Shown here in pieces: positions 17,559 to 26,433 of a DNA stretch of 59,218 nucleotides. The stretch spans positions 1-59,218 of the forward strand of contig NZ_JACONV010000026.1 of the NCBI RefSeq assembly GCF_014358015.1, in the 5' to 3' direction. The notes beneath the pieces were generated by a model. It did not search any database and was not told the DNA's origin. It saw nothing but the letters and a program-made list of their open reading frames with translations. Position 1 is the stretch's first letter. Every line of letters starts with the position of its first letter. A program made the position numbers and the translations under genes. This stretch comes from Pseudomonas triticifolii (GTDB taxonomy: Bacteria > Pseudomonadota > Gammaproteobacteria > Pseudomonadales > Pseudomonadaceae).

Positions 17559-19865
17559 TCAGGAAATACGCCACAGGTCGTTCAGTTCGGTACCGCCCAG
17601 CGAGACGGTGCCGCTGAACAGATACATTTCCTCGCTCATTGCCACGGCAGTGGCGTGTTGCCGGCGCGTGGCCCCCGCTTCAAGCTGGGTCCAGGTGTTG
17701 GCCGGCACGTCATAGACCCACAGGTCATTGAGGAACCGGGTGTCGTTGGACGACGACGCTTGCATGCCGCCAAAGACGTACATCTTGGTGCCGATGGCCA
17801 CAGCCACGTGTTCGGTGCGCTGCGTGCTGCCGATCCCCAGCTGCGTCCAGGTGTTGGTGGCCGGGTTGTAGAAGCTGACGTCGTTGAAGTAGCCCGCACC
17901 GCGCGTACCGCCGAACACGTACATGCAGTCGTTGATCACCACGGCGGTATGGTCGCTGCGCAGGTTGGGCGATGCGGTGAGTTGTTTCCACTTGTTGGTG
18001 GCCGTGTCGTACTCCCACAAGTCGGCTAGATACGCAGTGTTGTAGCCGCCGTAGACGTAAAGCTTGCTGCCGATCGCGACCATCGTTGCGGATCGACGCG
18101 GAGCTGGCCCGGTGGCGAGCGCTTTCCAGGTGTCGGTGGCAGGGTCGTACACGGATAGGTCCAGCAAGTAATTGCTACCGGTGCCATTGCCCCAGCCGTG
18201 GCCGCCGAATACGTACATCTTGCCGCCCAGGGCTGCGGCGCAGTGGGCGTAGCGACCGCCAAAGCCACTGGTCAACTGTGCCCAGGCGTTGCCGGCCACG
18301 TCGTAAACCCACAGATCGGTCAGGTAGTACGCGGAAGCTCCTTGTGTGTGGTAGCCGCCGTAGACATACATTTTGTTGTTGATCGGCACGGCGCTGTGCT
18401 CAAAACGCAGCGTTGCGCCGCCATTGAGCTGGGTATAAATGCCTTTGAGCTGTTCACTGGTGGTGAAACGCACGGCCGGCGACCACTCGGTTTCCCCCAG
18501 CGTGCGGCCTTTCTTTTTCATCCGCACGTAATACTGCGCGCCGTTGGCCAGCGCCGTGGTCGGGGTGAAAGCGTTGAGCTGTGTGGTGGTCCAGCCGCTG
18601 TCGATGATGCCGGACGAGAAGTCAGCCAGCATCGAGAACTGCCAACGGCTTTGCGTGTGGTCGTCCGTGCCGCCGCTGACGCTGAATGCATCGGTGGTGA
18701 CGGTCAGGCGCGGCATAACCTTCTGCTGGCCATCGCTGGGCGACACGATCAGCGGACGTCGGATGTAGACCGCTGCCGTGTTGAACGAGGCCGAGCCCCA
18801 CGCGGACGAGAGCGAGGACCCCATCTGCATGGCGCGGGAGAAATACTGCCTGGACGGGTCCAGACGATAACCGGCTTCGCTGATGCTGAACGACGTCAGC
18901 TGCGTGGTGCTGGTGATGTCGAACACCAGGTCGGTGAACGCCGCATTACGCGAGAGCTGCCAGCGGGTTTGGACGTGGGTATCAAACCCTGCAGGAAACA
19001 CGGTGAACGCAGAAATCGTCAGGGTCGGTTCGAACGTGACACCGCTGGCACCCGGTGCCGGCGATACGATGGTGGGTTGCTGGATGGTGGCAGATCCCAG
19101 CGGGACCTTGATCGAGAGCTTGGCGTCGTCGCGCTGAACATCGAGCGTGACAAGGCCCGCCGCCGCGCCGGATGGAATAACCAGGGTGACCGTGTCTGCA
19201 GACACCGTCACGGTGCCCACGTTGGTGGCGGCCTTGTAGACGCTGAACCGGTGAAAGTCCGTGATCTTGTAGGTGTTGGTCGATCCCGGGTAAATCAGGA
19301 CCGGACCGTCAACGCAAATCGATACAGGCGACTTGAGGTCGGCGGTGTTCACCTTCTTGTCGACGTCCAGGCGCAACTGGGCCAACTGATCGGCGATCTG
19401 GGTGAATTTCTCGGAAAAGTCGAACTGCCAGGTGCTGGCCGGCACCTGGATACCGGTCAGGCTCTGCGCGCCGTTGTAGTCCAGGATGATATTGCGGGTC
19501 AGGTTGTTGCCGAACTGCTTGGGCGGGATCTCCCGGCGTTTCTGCTGCAGCGGCACGTAGGCTGCGATGAGTAGCACCTGCTCGGCGGTTTCCAGACCGA
19601 TCCAGTTGAAATCGAAGTCACCGGTGGAGCTGTCCAGCATCAGGCTGTACACCACGCGGTTAGGCGACAGGTAGCCTTCGCGGGTGACCTGGACGCTGTG
19701 CATGATCTGGTCGACCGGCGGCAGGCCTGCGCTACGGTCGATCGGCAGCGAAGTGTCCAGCCCGGGAATGTTGGCTAGCACGAAGCGCGACACCTTCAAG
19801 GCCTCGCGTTTGCTTTGTTTCAGTGCAATCAGGCTCTCGCCTGCCAGGGTGATGCTTGCCCCCAT
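17559..19865 (-). CDS. Tail fibre with C-terminal Kelch-type beta-propeller
   Basis: 768 residues. The N-terminal 150 residues match baseplate-attachment domains of P2-type collar fibres (VYSLMLDSSTGDFDFNWIGL). The middle has two related Ig/fibronectin-like repeats, each beginning with PTIVSPAPGASGV- or PLIVSPSDGQQKV-type sequence. The C-terminal part carries six repeats of the Kelch pattern, such as MYVYGGY, MYVFGGH, LYVYGGY, MYVFGGT, MYVFGGM and MYLFSGT, each followed by LWVYD or a similar strand and W. A six-bladed propeller at the tip would be the receptor-binding head. The host receptor cannot be predicted. Confidence 0.85.
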   Translation of the reverse strand: MGASITLAGESLIALKQSKREALKVSRFVLANIPGLDTSLPIDRSAGLPPVDQIMHSVQVTREGYLSPNRVVYSLMLDSSTGDFDFNWIGLETAEQVLLIAAYVPLQQKRREIPPKQFGNNLTRNIILDYNGAQSLTGIQVPASTWQFDFSEKFTQIADQLAQLRLDVDKKVNTADLKSPVSICVDGPVLIYPGSTNTYKITDFHRFSVYKAATNVGTVTVSADTVTLVIPSGAAAGLVTLDVQRDDAKLSIKVPLGSATIQQPTIVSPAPGASGVTFEPTLTISAFTVFPAGFDTHVQTRWQLSRNAAFTDLVFDITSTTQLTSFSISEAGYRLDPSRQYFSRAMQMGSSLSSAWGSASFNTAAVYIRRPLIVSPSDGQQKVMPRLTVTTDAFSVSGGTDDHTQSRWQFSMLADFSSGIIDSGWTTTQLNAFTPTTALANGAQYYVRMKKKGRTLGETEWSPAVRFTTSEQLKGIYTQLNGGATLRFEHSAVPINNKMYVYGGYHTQGASAYYLTDLWVYDVAGNAWAQLTSGFGGRYAHCAAALGGKMYVFGGHGWGNGTGSNYLLDLSVYDPATDTWKALATGPAPRRSATMVAIGSKLYVYGGYNTAYLADLWEYDTATNKWKQLTASPNLRSDHTAVVINDCMYVFGGTRGAGYFNDVSFYNPATNTWTQLGIGSTQRTEHVAVAIGTKMYVFGGMQASSSNDTRFLNDLWVYDVPANTWTQLEAGATRRQHATAVAMSEEMYLFSGTVSLGGTELNDLWRIS

Positions 19866-19876
19866 GGGGAATTCCT

Positions 19877-20476
19877 TTAGCGTGTGACCAGCGTCATGTG
19901 GTCGTGGTTAAACTCGAAGCTGGTCAGGGCCAGGCCAATGGAGTGGAAATCGTCGAAGCGGGCGACCAACGTGACCTGGTCGTTACTGACTTCAAAGGCG
20001 GTCACCGCCAAGCTCAGTTCAGTGGTGGCCACCAGCTCGTAACGGCGACAGGTGCGCCCGTACTGGTGAACGATGATGTTGAGCAGCGTGGGGTTTTCCG
20101 ACAGTTGGGCGTCGCTCAGGTACAGCTGGACGATGTCCCAGTCCCTGTCCGGCTGACGCTCAAGGATCCGCACGTCTCCCACGCCCAGGCGCTGCAGGAT
20201 GCGGCGAAAACCTGCGACCGATCCCGCGTCGACCGCGTTGATAAACGCGTACTTGACCCGCAAGCGGAACAGGCTTTCCGTCTCACCGTCGTAACGGGTG
20301 ATGTCGCGCTGCCAGGCCAGCAGATCAAGCACGGCGACGTGGCAGGTCTCGGCGTCCAGCTGCAGCAGCGGCCAGCGCAGCCAGCTTTCTGCAGATTCCC
20401 ACCAGGCCTGGGCGCTCGCCTTCAGCCGCGTGATCTGGTCGCCGTCCAGCCAGAACGGCAGTTCAAGCTTGATCAT
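19877..20476 (-). CDS. Tail protein I-like baseplate protein
   Basis: 199 residues placed after gene J and before the fibre, as in P2-type phages. Sequence LDLLAWQRDITRYDGETESLFRLRVKYAFINAVDAGS is typical of gpI proteins, which join the baseplate wedge to the fibre. Overlaps the J gene by 4 bases. Confidence 0.82.
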   Translation of the reverse strand: MIKLELPFWLDGDQITRLKASAQAWWESAESWLRWPLLQLDAETCHVAVLDLLAWQRDITRYDGETESLFRLRVKYAFINAVDAGSVAGFRRILQRLGVGDVRILERQPDRDWDIVQLYLSDAQLSENPTLLNIIVHQYGRTCRRYELVATTELSLAVTAFEVSNDQVTLVARFDDFHSIGLALTSFEFNHDHMTLVTR

Positions 20477-21645
20477 GCGTACACCACTTCAAGCGTCTGC
20501 AGCCGGGGAATGTCCAGGTTCGACAGGATGTCGTCGTTCAGGAACTTCATCGACTCGATACCGGGGAATTGCTCATGCAGTTCCTCGGTCAGCCGGCTGA
20601 ATGAAAAGCGCGACTGCGGCCAGGTCAGTGTCGGGTTGTAGTCGCCGCCGGTGCTTTCGCGGAACGCCGCGCGGATGAACAGCGTGATGTTGGCTTTGAG
20701 CGTGTCCAGTCCGGCCGGGGTCTGGTTCGCTTTCGGCCACACCTGCAGGCCAACGCTGTGTTGGGTCTCCGGCATGGCCATGACCAGCATTGAATCGCCG
20801 TGGCCGTGGTTGCCCTCGTCCATGATTCGGGCGTTGATCTGCTGCAGGTAGGTGTCGGCCGGCACACCCGCTTCGAACAGCACATAGGCGTTGGCACTGC
20901 CTGGCCCCCGGGGCGCGCCGTGTTCGAAGAACACGCCATTGGACGCCACACCCGGAAAGGATGCGATCAGCGCGCGATAGACCGCGTCGGTGTGCCACTG
21001 GTTGACTGCACTGAACTGGTTACGCACGCGCAGACGCAGTTCATCGTCAGGCTCGGAGTCCGAACCCGGGCTGGCCAGCCAGCTGTCCAGGTTCACCACC
21101 TGCACGACGCCCGGAACCGGCACGGGCAGAATCGCGTAGTAACCCGGGGCCAGGTTGTAACCCACTCCGGCCTCGATCGCCGTAGCCGGAATTTGTAGTT
21201 GTGACTCGCCTTCGGCAAAGCTTGCCGCAGCCGTGGTCACCAGCTCGTACACGTTGCCGTTGATTGAGGCCGACTGCACGCGGGTGCCGATGGGCACTTC
21301 GAAGCTGCCCACGGTCGTGGCGCGGCTGAACAGCAAAGTACCGACCGCCTTGGTCGGGGCCTTGCGCTCGACGTTGACCGCCCAGGCCAGTGTGTCCAGC
21401 CAGGCACCGGTCGCGGTCTTGACGAAGAAGTTAGGCAGCACGGTGTCACTGACGAAGGTCAGCAGCCACAGCACCGGTTTGGTGACCAGCGCGGTGACCA
21501 CACGCCAGAACGGCGAATAGGCGCTGGAGTTGGCCAGCTTGCTGCCCTGGGCGGTGACTTCCTTTTCCCAGGCGGCTTTAAGCGCTGCCTCGGTGGTCGG
21601 AATACCCGCGTCGACGAGCGCCTGCTTGAAGTCGACGTCGCTCAC
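20473..21645 (-). CDS. Baseplate wedge protein J
   Basis: 390 residues of the Baseplate_J family, with conserved GTLLFSRATTVGSFEVPIGTRVQS and SEPDDELRLRVRNQFSA (family form DDxxYRxRL). It forms the periphery of the contractile-tail baseplate. Coupled by overlaps to the DUF2590 gene upstream and the gpI gene downstream. Confidence 0.9.
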   Translation of the reverse strand: MSDVDFKQALVDAGIPTTEAALKAAWEKEVTAQGSKLANSSAYSPFWRVVTALVTKPVLWLLTFVSDTVLPNFFVKTATGAWLDTLAWAVNVERKAPTKAVGTLLFSRATTVGSFEVPIGTRVQSASINGNVYELVTTAAASFAEGESQLQIPATAIEAGVGYNLAPGYYAILPVPVPGVVQVVNLDSWLASPGSDSEPDDELRLRVRNQFSAVNQWHTDAVYRALIASFPGVASNGVFFEHGAPRGPGSANAYVLFEAGVPADTYLQQINARIMDEGNHGHGDSMLVMAMPETQHSVGLQVWPKANQTPAGLDTLKANITLFIRAAFRESTGGDYNPTLTWPQSRFSFSRLTEELHEQFPGIESMKFLNDDILSNLDIPRLQTLEVVYA

Positions 21646-21956
21646 AGGGTCACCTCGACATCGCCAAACTGCAGCGTTTTGGCGGTGACCAGGTACTGGC
21701 CCGGCTCCAGCATGCGGATCGAGGCCGAACCTGGCACCAGGCGCACGTCGTCTTCCACCAGCAGCTCCAGCTGCTGGATACAGTCGCGCTGTTTGAGGCG
21801 GTTGCGCTCGGCAACCAGCGTCACCAGCAGACCGCTTTCACGGATCATGTGGCCGATGTCCTGGGCGATACAGGCGCGGTCCTCTACCGGCACCGGCTGA
21901 CGGGACAGGTCCAGAGCCAGGTCGTTGTCGGTGATCAGCAGGTCGATGTAGCTCAT
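21642..21956 (-). CDS. DUF2590-type tail protein
   Basis: 104 residues between tape measure and J. Starts MSYIDLLITDNDLALD, as do DUF2590 proteins of HP1-like phages; the position corresponds to gpW of P2. Probably a small baseplate component linking tube end to wedges. Overlaps both neighbours by 4 bases. Confidence 0.75.
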   Translation of the reverse strand: MSYIDLLITDNDLALDLSRQPVPVEDRACIAQDIGHMIRESGLLVTLVAERNRLKQRDCIQQLELLVEDDVRLVPGSASIRMLEPGQYLVTAKTLQFGDVEVTL

Positions 21957-24076
21957 CCGCTCACCGCCATGGCCATCATGTTTTCCACTTCCAGCGGGGT
22001 CATCGGCTTGGCCGTGTTGATGTTGATCGTCTCCACGTGGGTGCCCTTGTTCTGGGTTTGGTTGGTGGTGTTCTGAATGGTGCGCAGCAGCCCGCCCTGG
22101 GGCACGGACACCGGACGCTGGGGCGACAGGCTGCCGACGCCGGCGCTCATGCGCTGACGGGCCTGCTCAGGCTGTTCATTCAGGGAGTCGGTCATGACCT
22201 TGGGGGCAATGGCGGCGACCTGCGCCATGACCAGCGGCGGCGCGGCCTGGGGCACGGACGCCGGCATGGTCAGCGGTGCCTTGGCCACCTGCAGGGCGCG
22301 GTCGACGGCAGGCGTACTCGGCACCGGCACTTCAAGGCCTGGAATCTCCGGTGCCTTGGGCATGTCGCCAAACACCGCATCGATCTGCACGCCCGGGATC
22401 TTGTTCAGCATCTCGACCAGGCTGCTGATCGCGTCCTTGAAGATCCGCACGATGCCGTCCCACGCCGCGCTCGCCATGCCGGTCCAGCCGCCGATCGTGC
22501 CGAACCAATCCGAGAGCGCGTGCAGCTGGCCGGCGATCCATTGGAACGCGGCCGTGTTCATCAGCGCACCGGTCCACAGGTCCCAGTAGACGATCGCAGC
22601 CGCCACAACCACGCCCAAGGCGACGATGCCGGCAACGATCAGCAGCACCGGGTTGGCCAGCATGGCGGCGTTGAGCAGCCACACCGCCCCCTGCCACAGC
22701 AACATCCCGGTGCGGACCAGGCCCATCCAGGTGTACATGATGACCAGGCCCGCCACAAAGCCCGCGACCATCACGGTGTGGTACACAAACATGGCGATTG
22801 ACTTGTAACCCTGCCAGGTGAGCAGCTTCCATACGGTCAGCATGCCCAGCCAGACCATTTTGCTCATGCCCACCACCAGAGTGAGCAACGACATGGCGGC
22901 GATGATCCCCAGGATCACCAGCGACGTGATGCCGATAACGCGGGTAATGTTCGGAAACAGCTGGGTCCAGCGCGTCAGCGTCGATGCGATGCCCACCAGC
23001 CTGTCCATCAGCGGGGTAAGCATCGGGATCAGCGACTGACCGAACGCAATGCGCAGGGCCTGGACGGCTGCGCCGAACTGCTGCCATGGGTCTACCATGG
23101 CCTTGGCCATCCTCTCGGCGTTCTCAAGACCCCGGACCTTACCCAGCTCGCTGATGCCGTGACGTAGCCGGTCGGTGTCCTTGGCCAGCGCGCCGATCAC
23201 CTGCGCACCTTCACCGCCAAACGCTTCGGTCAGTTTGGTGCCGGCAGCGGCACTGGTCAGGTCGCCGTACTTGGCCTGCAGCTTGTCCAGGATCTGCACC
23301 ATGGGCAGTGCGTTGCCGGTGGCGTCGGTGAACTTGAGGCCGGTTTTCTCGGCAGCAGCGCCCAGGTTTTCAAAGAACGCCTTGTAACGCCCGCCGGCAT
23401 CGCCGCCTTCCATGGTGCTGGACAGCGAACCGATGACCGCCATCTGTTCGGCCACGCTGATGCCCGCCGTGGTCGCGATCGCACCGACTTCCTTGAACGC
23501 GTCCTTGAGCTGGGCACCGTCTGTGCGGAACAGTTTCACGGCTTCGGCCGTCTGGCCGGTCAGTTGGTTAATCCACTGGACCTTGCCCATCTTGTCGGCT
23601 TGGGTCTTGAACAGGTTGTACATGGTGCCCAGGTAGTTGCCGGTCGTTTCGCCGTCTGCCTTGGTCACCTTGGCCAGCAGACCGCTGGCGTTGGTGATCA
23701 AGGCCAGTTGATCCCCGACCAGGCCCTTGATTGCCCCCTCGATCGCCCGCGACGAAGCCACGAATTCGGCAGCGCTGGCCCCGTAGTTCACGGAAAACTC
23801 CAGCGCCTTGCTGTTGAGAGACGACAGCGCATCCTCGGCCACGCCCAGGGCGCGCACGTCGCCCAGCGCCCGGTTCACTTCCAGCGCTGGTTCCAGAGAA
23901 GCTGTGATGCTTTCCAGTGATTCGTTCAGACCAATCCATCCGGCGGCCATCTGTTTGATGTTCGCTTCCCCTTGGGTGGCCAGGTCGGAGAAACTGGTTT
24001 TCACCTTGCCCAGGGGCGCGCTGACCTTGTCGGTCAGGCTCAGGATGAAAGCCAGTCGGGCGGATTGATCAGCCAT
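21953..24076 (-). CDS. Tail tape measure protein
   Basis: 707 residues, the longest tail gene. The N-terminal part is of the TP901 type (FSVNYGASAAEFVASSRAIEGAIKG ... ALPMVQILDKLQAKYGDLTSAAAG). Several hydrophobic helices lie at about 385-520, as in tape measures that insert in the inner membrane during DNA ejection. Length sets tail length. Starts 6 bases after the frameshift product of the chaperone gene. Confidence 0.9.
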   Translation of the reverse strand: MADQSARLAFILSLTDKVSAPLGKVKTSFSDLATQGEANIKQMAAGWIGLNESLESITASLEPALEVNRALGDVRALGVAEDALSSLNSKALEFSVNYGASAAEFVASSRAIEGAIKGLVGDQLALITNASGLLAKVTKADGETTGNYLGTMYNLFKTQADKMGKVQWINQLTGQTAEAVKLFRTDGAQLKDAFKEVGAIATTAGISVAEQMAVIGSLSSTMEGGDAGGRYKAFFENLGAAAEKTGLKFTDATGNALPMVQILDKLQAKYGDLTSAAAGTKLTEAFGGEGAQVIGALAKDTDRLRHGISELGKVRGLENAERMAKAMVDPWQQFGAAVQALRIAFGQSLIPMLTPLMDRLVGIASTLTRWTQLFPNITRVIGITSLVILGIIAAMSLLTLVVGMSKMVWLGMLTVWKLLTWQGYKSIAMFVYHTVMVAGFVAGLVIMYTWMGLVRTGMLLWQGAVWLLNAAMLANPVLLIVAGIVALGVVVAAAIVYWDLWTGALMNTAAFQWIAGQLHALSDWFGTIGGWTGMASAAWDGIVRIFKDAISSLVEMLNKIPGVQIDAVFGDMPKAPEIPGLEVPVPSTPAVDRALQVAKAPLTMPASVPQAAPPLVMAQVAAIAPKVMTDSLNEQPEQARQRMSAGVGSLSPQRPVSVPQGGLLRTIQNTTNQTQNKGTHVETININTAKPMTPLEVENMMAMAVSG

Positions 24077-24082
24077 TAAGGG

Positions 24083-24537
24083 TTATCCGTTCAGTGCTTG
24101 GGCAATGCCATTGGCGACGGCAATTTCCATCCGTCGCCAGTGTTCGTCTTCCAGAAACTTGGCAGTGCCCAGGTTTTCAATCGTGGGCTCTGCGTCAGGT
24201 AGCCAGCGACGGGTCAGGGCCGTGAGGTAGCCCAGCCCGTCGTCGCTCAGGCCTTCAGCGAACCCGAGGACTTTTTTACCAACACGCCCAGGTCAGGCGC
24301 GTATTCCTCAAGCAGCGCGCCGGCCAGGCTCATGGTGTGCACCGGGTTTTCCAGGAACGGCTTGAACGAGGCTTTCTGGTCCTGGGCAACGGTGCTCATC
24401 AGCAGGTTGTGAGCCGGGGCCACCTTGTTCGCCTGGGTGGTGGCGTTGAAGTACTTGGTGATGTCCTGCGGCGTCAGGGAAAAAGTGAATTCCTGGTCTT
24501 TGAATTCCAGGGTGATGTTGCGGTTTACGTCGCTCAT
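24083..24537 (-). CDS. Tail assembly chaperone E-E' fusion by -1 frameshift
   Basis: A slip of -1 at A AAA AAG (24277-24271) changes VKKSSGSLKA-stop into a frame reading VKKVLGFAEGLSDDG and on to ALNG-stop at 24083. The extension has about 65 residues and protein-like composition (ALTRRWLPDAEPTIENLG), and has no start codon of its own in a sensible place. Such G/GT or E/E' fusion is a known feature of tailed phages, where the extension recruits the tape measure. Confidence 0.82.
24247..24537 (-). CDS. Tail assembly chaperone (E-like, unshifted form)
   Basis: 96 residues, beginning MSDVNRNITLEFKDQEFTF. It lies between the lysis genes and tape measure, where P2-type phages carry gene E. It binds the tape measure and keeps it soluble during tail assembly. 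Near its 3' end is a slippery heptamer (A AAA AAG at 24277-24271) that extends it into a longer product. Confidence 0.85.
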   Translation of the reverse strand: MSDVNRNITLEFKDQEFTFSLTPQDITKYFNATTQANKVAPAHNLLMSTVAQDQKASFKPFLENPVHTMSLAGALLEEYAPDLGVLVKKSSGSLKA

Positions 24538-24559
24538 GGTGTTTTCCAGTGGGTGTGGT

Positions 24560-25042
24560 TCAGGGTTGTGCCGGCGTGCCTTGCACGACGCGGCGGATGT
24601 AGTCCTGCAGGCCGAGAATCATTTCCCGGGCAAGGGCGAGTTCGTCTCGGAGGGTGAAATAATCCGATCGAGCGTCTGCAGCGAGTTCGGCGGTGTTTGC
24701 ATCATCCAGGCCGGTGGATCCGGCGGTACCGGGCACAGCGGCGCTGCAGCTGGCACGGATGAGCAGCCGCTTAGTGCGATCAGCAACAGCACGCTGCAGA
24801 CGCAGGTTTTCAGCACGTACATGGTTCAGGGCCTTAGTGCGTTCGGTGTCGATCTGGTTGCGGTTAGCAAGCTGCTGGCCGGTCAGTCGGGCCTTCTCCA
24901 GCTCGCGTTCCAGTTGACTCTGTGTATCTGAGAGGTCGCGGCGTGCGGTCACCAGTTGGTCGCGCTGGCGGTCGTAAGCCACCCAGGCCAGCAGACCGGT
25001 CAACAACAGAAACAGGGCGAGGCGCAGCGGGCTGATGGTCAT
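24560..25042 (-). CDS. Inner-membrane spanin (Rz-like)
   Basis: 160 residues from the ATG at 25042, which overlaps the endolysin stop as ATGA. One N-terminal membrane helix (about 5-22), then a long charged coiled coil (DRQRDQLVTARRDLSDTQSQLERELEKARLTG). Together with the nested lipoprotein it should span the periplasm and fuse the two membranes in the last lysis step. A second gene is embedded in another frame. Confidence 0.85.
   Translation of the reverse strand: MTISPLRLALFLLLTGLLAWVAYDRQRDQLVTARRDLSDTQSQLERELEKARLTGQQLANRNQIDTERTKALNHVRAENLRLQRAVADRTKRLLIRASCSAAVPGTAGSTGLDDANTAELAADARSDYFTLRDELALAREMILGLQDYIRRVVQGTPAQP
24619..24822 (-). CDS. Outer-membrane spanin lipoprotein (Rz1-like), nested
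   Basis: 67 residues wholly inside the Rz-like gene in a different frame. Lipoprotein signal MYVLKTCVCSVLLLIALSGC with lipobox LSGC at 17-20; the mature part is short and proline-rich (APLCPVPPDPPAW). This is the hallmark of embedded Rz1 genes. It should be lipidated and bind Rz across the periplasm. Confidence 0.85.
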   Translation of the reverse strand: MYVLKTCVCSVLLLIALSGCSSVPAAAPLCPVPPDPPAWMMQTPPNSLQTLDRIISPSETNSPLPGK

Positions 25043-25563
25043 TTCAGGCACAGCCTCATTTCGGCCATCCGGCGTTTGTGAAGGCCAGGCACAAAGGTCT
25101 TGCGGCCATCAGCGCGGGTCACCGACGCCCAGACCGGCCGACCATCCAAGCCGAAGGCCAGCGCCCTGCAGCCTTCGGCAATCTTGCCGGCGTTGATCAG
25201 GGCCACTGCACGACTGGCGCACGTGGTCGGCACGCCGAAGTTGTGGCCGTGGCTGCTCAGGGCGTCGAACGTGTTTTGTCCAATCGCCTGGTTGGTCAGG
25301 CAGTCGGCCAGGCTCAACTGACCCTTGGCGATCACCAGGTGCTCGACCTCGGCGCAGCGCGCATCGGACCAGTAGTCACCGACAATCACCGGATCGGCGC
25401 TGGTGTGTTTTGTGATGCCCTTGCAGACCGTGGGCAGGCCCCGGGCCAACTGGTCGGCGTACACGACGTTCTGGCCTTCGCCTTCCCACGTGCCCAGGAA
25501 CGCAGTCAACGTGCCGCTGCAGAGCAGCAGCGCACCGGCGACAATCTTCGTGCGCAGGCTCAT
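25039..25563 (-). CDS. SAR endolysin (GH24 lysozyme-like)
   Basis: 174 residues. The weakly hydrophobic N-terminus (KIVAGALLLCSGTLTAFLG) is followed at once by TWEGEGQNVVYADQ, giving catalytic Glu and Asp, and then a Thr in CKGIT, which matches the E-D-T triad of phage 21-type lysozymes. The N-terminus may be a signal-arrest-release anchor, secreting the enzyme by Sec and freeing it when the membrane is depolarised by the holin. Confidence 0.85.
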   Translation of the reverse strand: MSLRTKIVAGALLLCSGTLTAFLGTWEGEGQNVVYADQLARGLPTVCKGITKHTSADPVIVGDYWSDARCAEVEHLVIAKGQLSLADCLTNQAIGQNTFDALSSHGHNFGVPTTCASRAVALINAGKIAEGCRALAFGLDGRPVWASVTRADGRKTFVPGLHKRRMAEMRLCLK

Positions 25564-25766
25564 AACTTGGCCTTCCAGTCGCGCAGCATCTGCCGGTACT
25601 TGGGGATCAGCAGCAGGATCTGCAGCACCATGTACACAGCGGTCAGCATGTAGGCCACGGATGACCAGTCGACTGCGCCGGTGGCACCTGTCGCGGCCAC
25701 GCCGATCGCAGGCGAGGCCTTTACCAGGGCGATGGCGGTGTCTTGAGCAGCCTGATTTGTGCTCAT
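25560..25766 (-). CDS. Holin, HP1-like
   Basis: 68 residues from the ATG at 25766, which overlaps the stop of the TraR-like gene. A central hydrophobic segment (SVAYMLTAVYMVLQILLLIP) with a weaker one before it and a basic C-terminus (KYRQMLRDWKAKL). Position between TraR-like and endolysin genes fits a holin that times lysis. Confidence 0.8.
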   Translation of the reverse strand: MSTNQAAQDTAIALVKASPAIGVAATGATGAVDWSSVAYMLTAVYMVLQILLLIPKYRQMLRDWKAKL

Positions 25767-25975
25767 CAGCGCAGTCCTTTTTCGGTCAGGGTTTGGCAAG
25801 GCACGCAACGGGTCATGCCGCCCAGCGCCTGGCGCGCCGGTGGGATCTCCTTGTTGCAGTCCTCGCAATGGGTGAGGCTTGGCCCGGTCGGGCGCGTCCG
25901 GGCGAGCTGGGCCGCAATGGCCTGGTCGCGTTGACGCTGCTCCAGTGCCTGGGCGCGATCGAACGGGCACACCAT
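25766..25975 (-). CDS. TraR/DksA-type zinc-finger protein
   Basis: 69 residues. Cysteines at 37, 40, 57 and 60 form a C4 zinc finger (CEDCNKEIPP ... TRCVPCQ) as in phage TraR/DksA C4-type proteins. Those bind the RNA polymerase secondary channel and change transcription without DNA binding. Overlaps both neighbours by ATGA-type contacts. Confidence 0.88.
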   Translation of the reverse strand: MVCPFDRAQALEQRQRDQAIAAQLARTRPTGPSLTHCEDCNKEIPPARQALGGMTRCVPCQTLTEKGLR

Positions 25976-26427
25976 CAGGTCAGGCCCTCAATTTCAGCTG
26001 CAGCCAGGTACGGCACGCCGTTGACCTTGATGAAGTCAGGACTTGTGACGTCAAACGGCACTTTGTGGGTGTTCTTCGCGCCGCCCTTGGGGTCCAGGCT
26101 CAACAGGCTGGAAACGCGGACCTTGCAGCCGAACGCCTCGATGCGCAGTTCCTCTTCGCCAGCCTTGGCAAAGAACACGATGTCGAACGGCTCCAGCTCC
26201 CGAAAGCTGCCGGCGGTCTTGGCCTGCTCGATCAGCAGATTGAAGTTGGTGGTGTCCAGCTCCAGTTCGCCTGCAGCCGCCACATCGCCGTCGACGTGGC
26301 CGTTGGGCACGCCCTTGGTCTGGGCCACGGTGGTGTTATCGGTGATGTCCAGGGTTGCGGCCTCGACATGAACCAGCAGGTCGCCCAGGTTCACGTCGAA
26401 GTTCTTGCCGCCAATCTTTGCAGCCAT
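25975..26427 (-). CDS. Tail tube protein (DUF2597-like)
   Basis: 150 residues, beta-rich, starting MAAKIGGKNFDVNLGDLLVHVE. It follows the sheath gene and matches the HP1-type tube position. It would form the inner tube through which DNA passes. Gap to the sheath gene is 6 bases. Confidence 0.8.
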   Translation of the reverse strand: MAAKIGGKNFDVNLGDLLVHVEAATLDITDNTTVAQTKGVPNGHVDGDVAAAGELELDTTNFNLLIEQAKTAGSFRELEPFDIVFFAKAGEEELRIEAFGCKVRVSSLLSLDPKGGAKNTHKVPFDVTSPDFIKVNGVPYLAAAEIEGLT

Positions 26428-26433
26428 GCGGGG

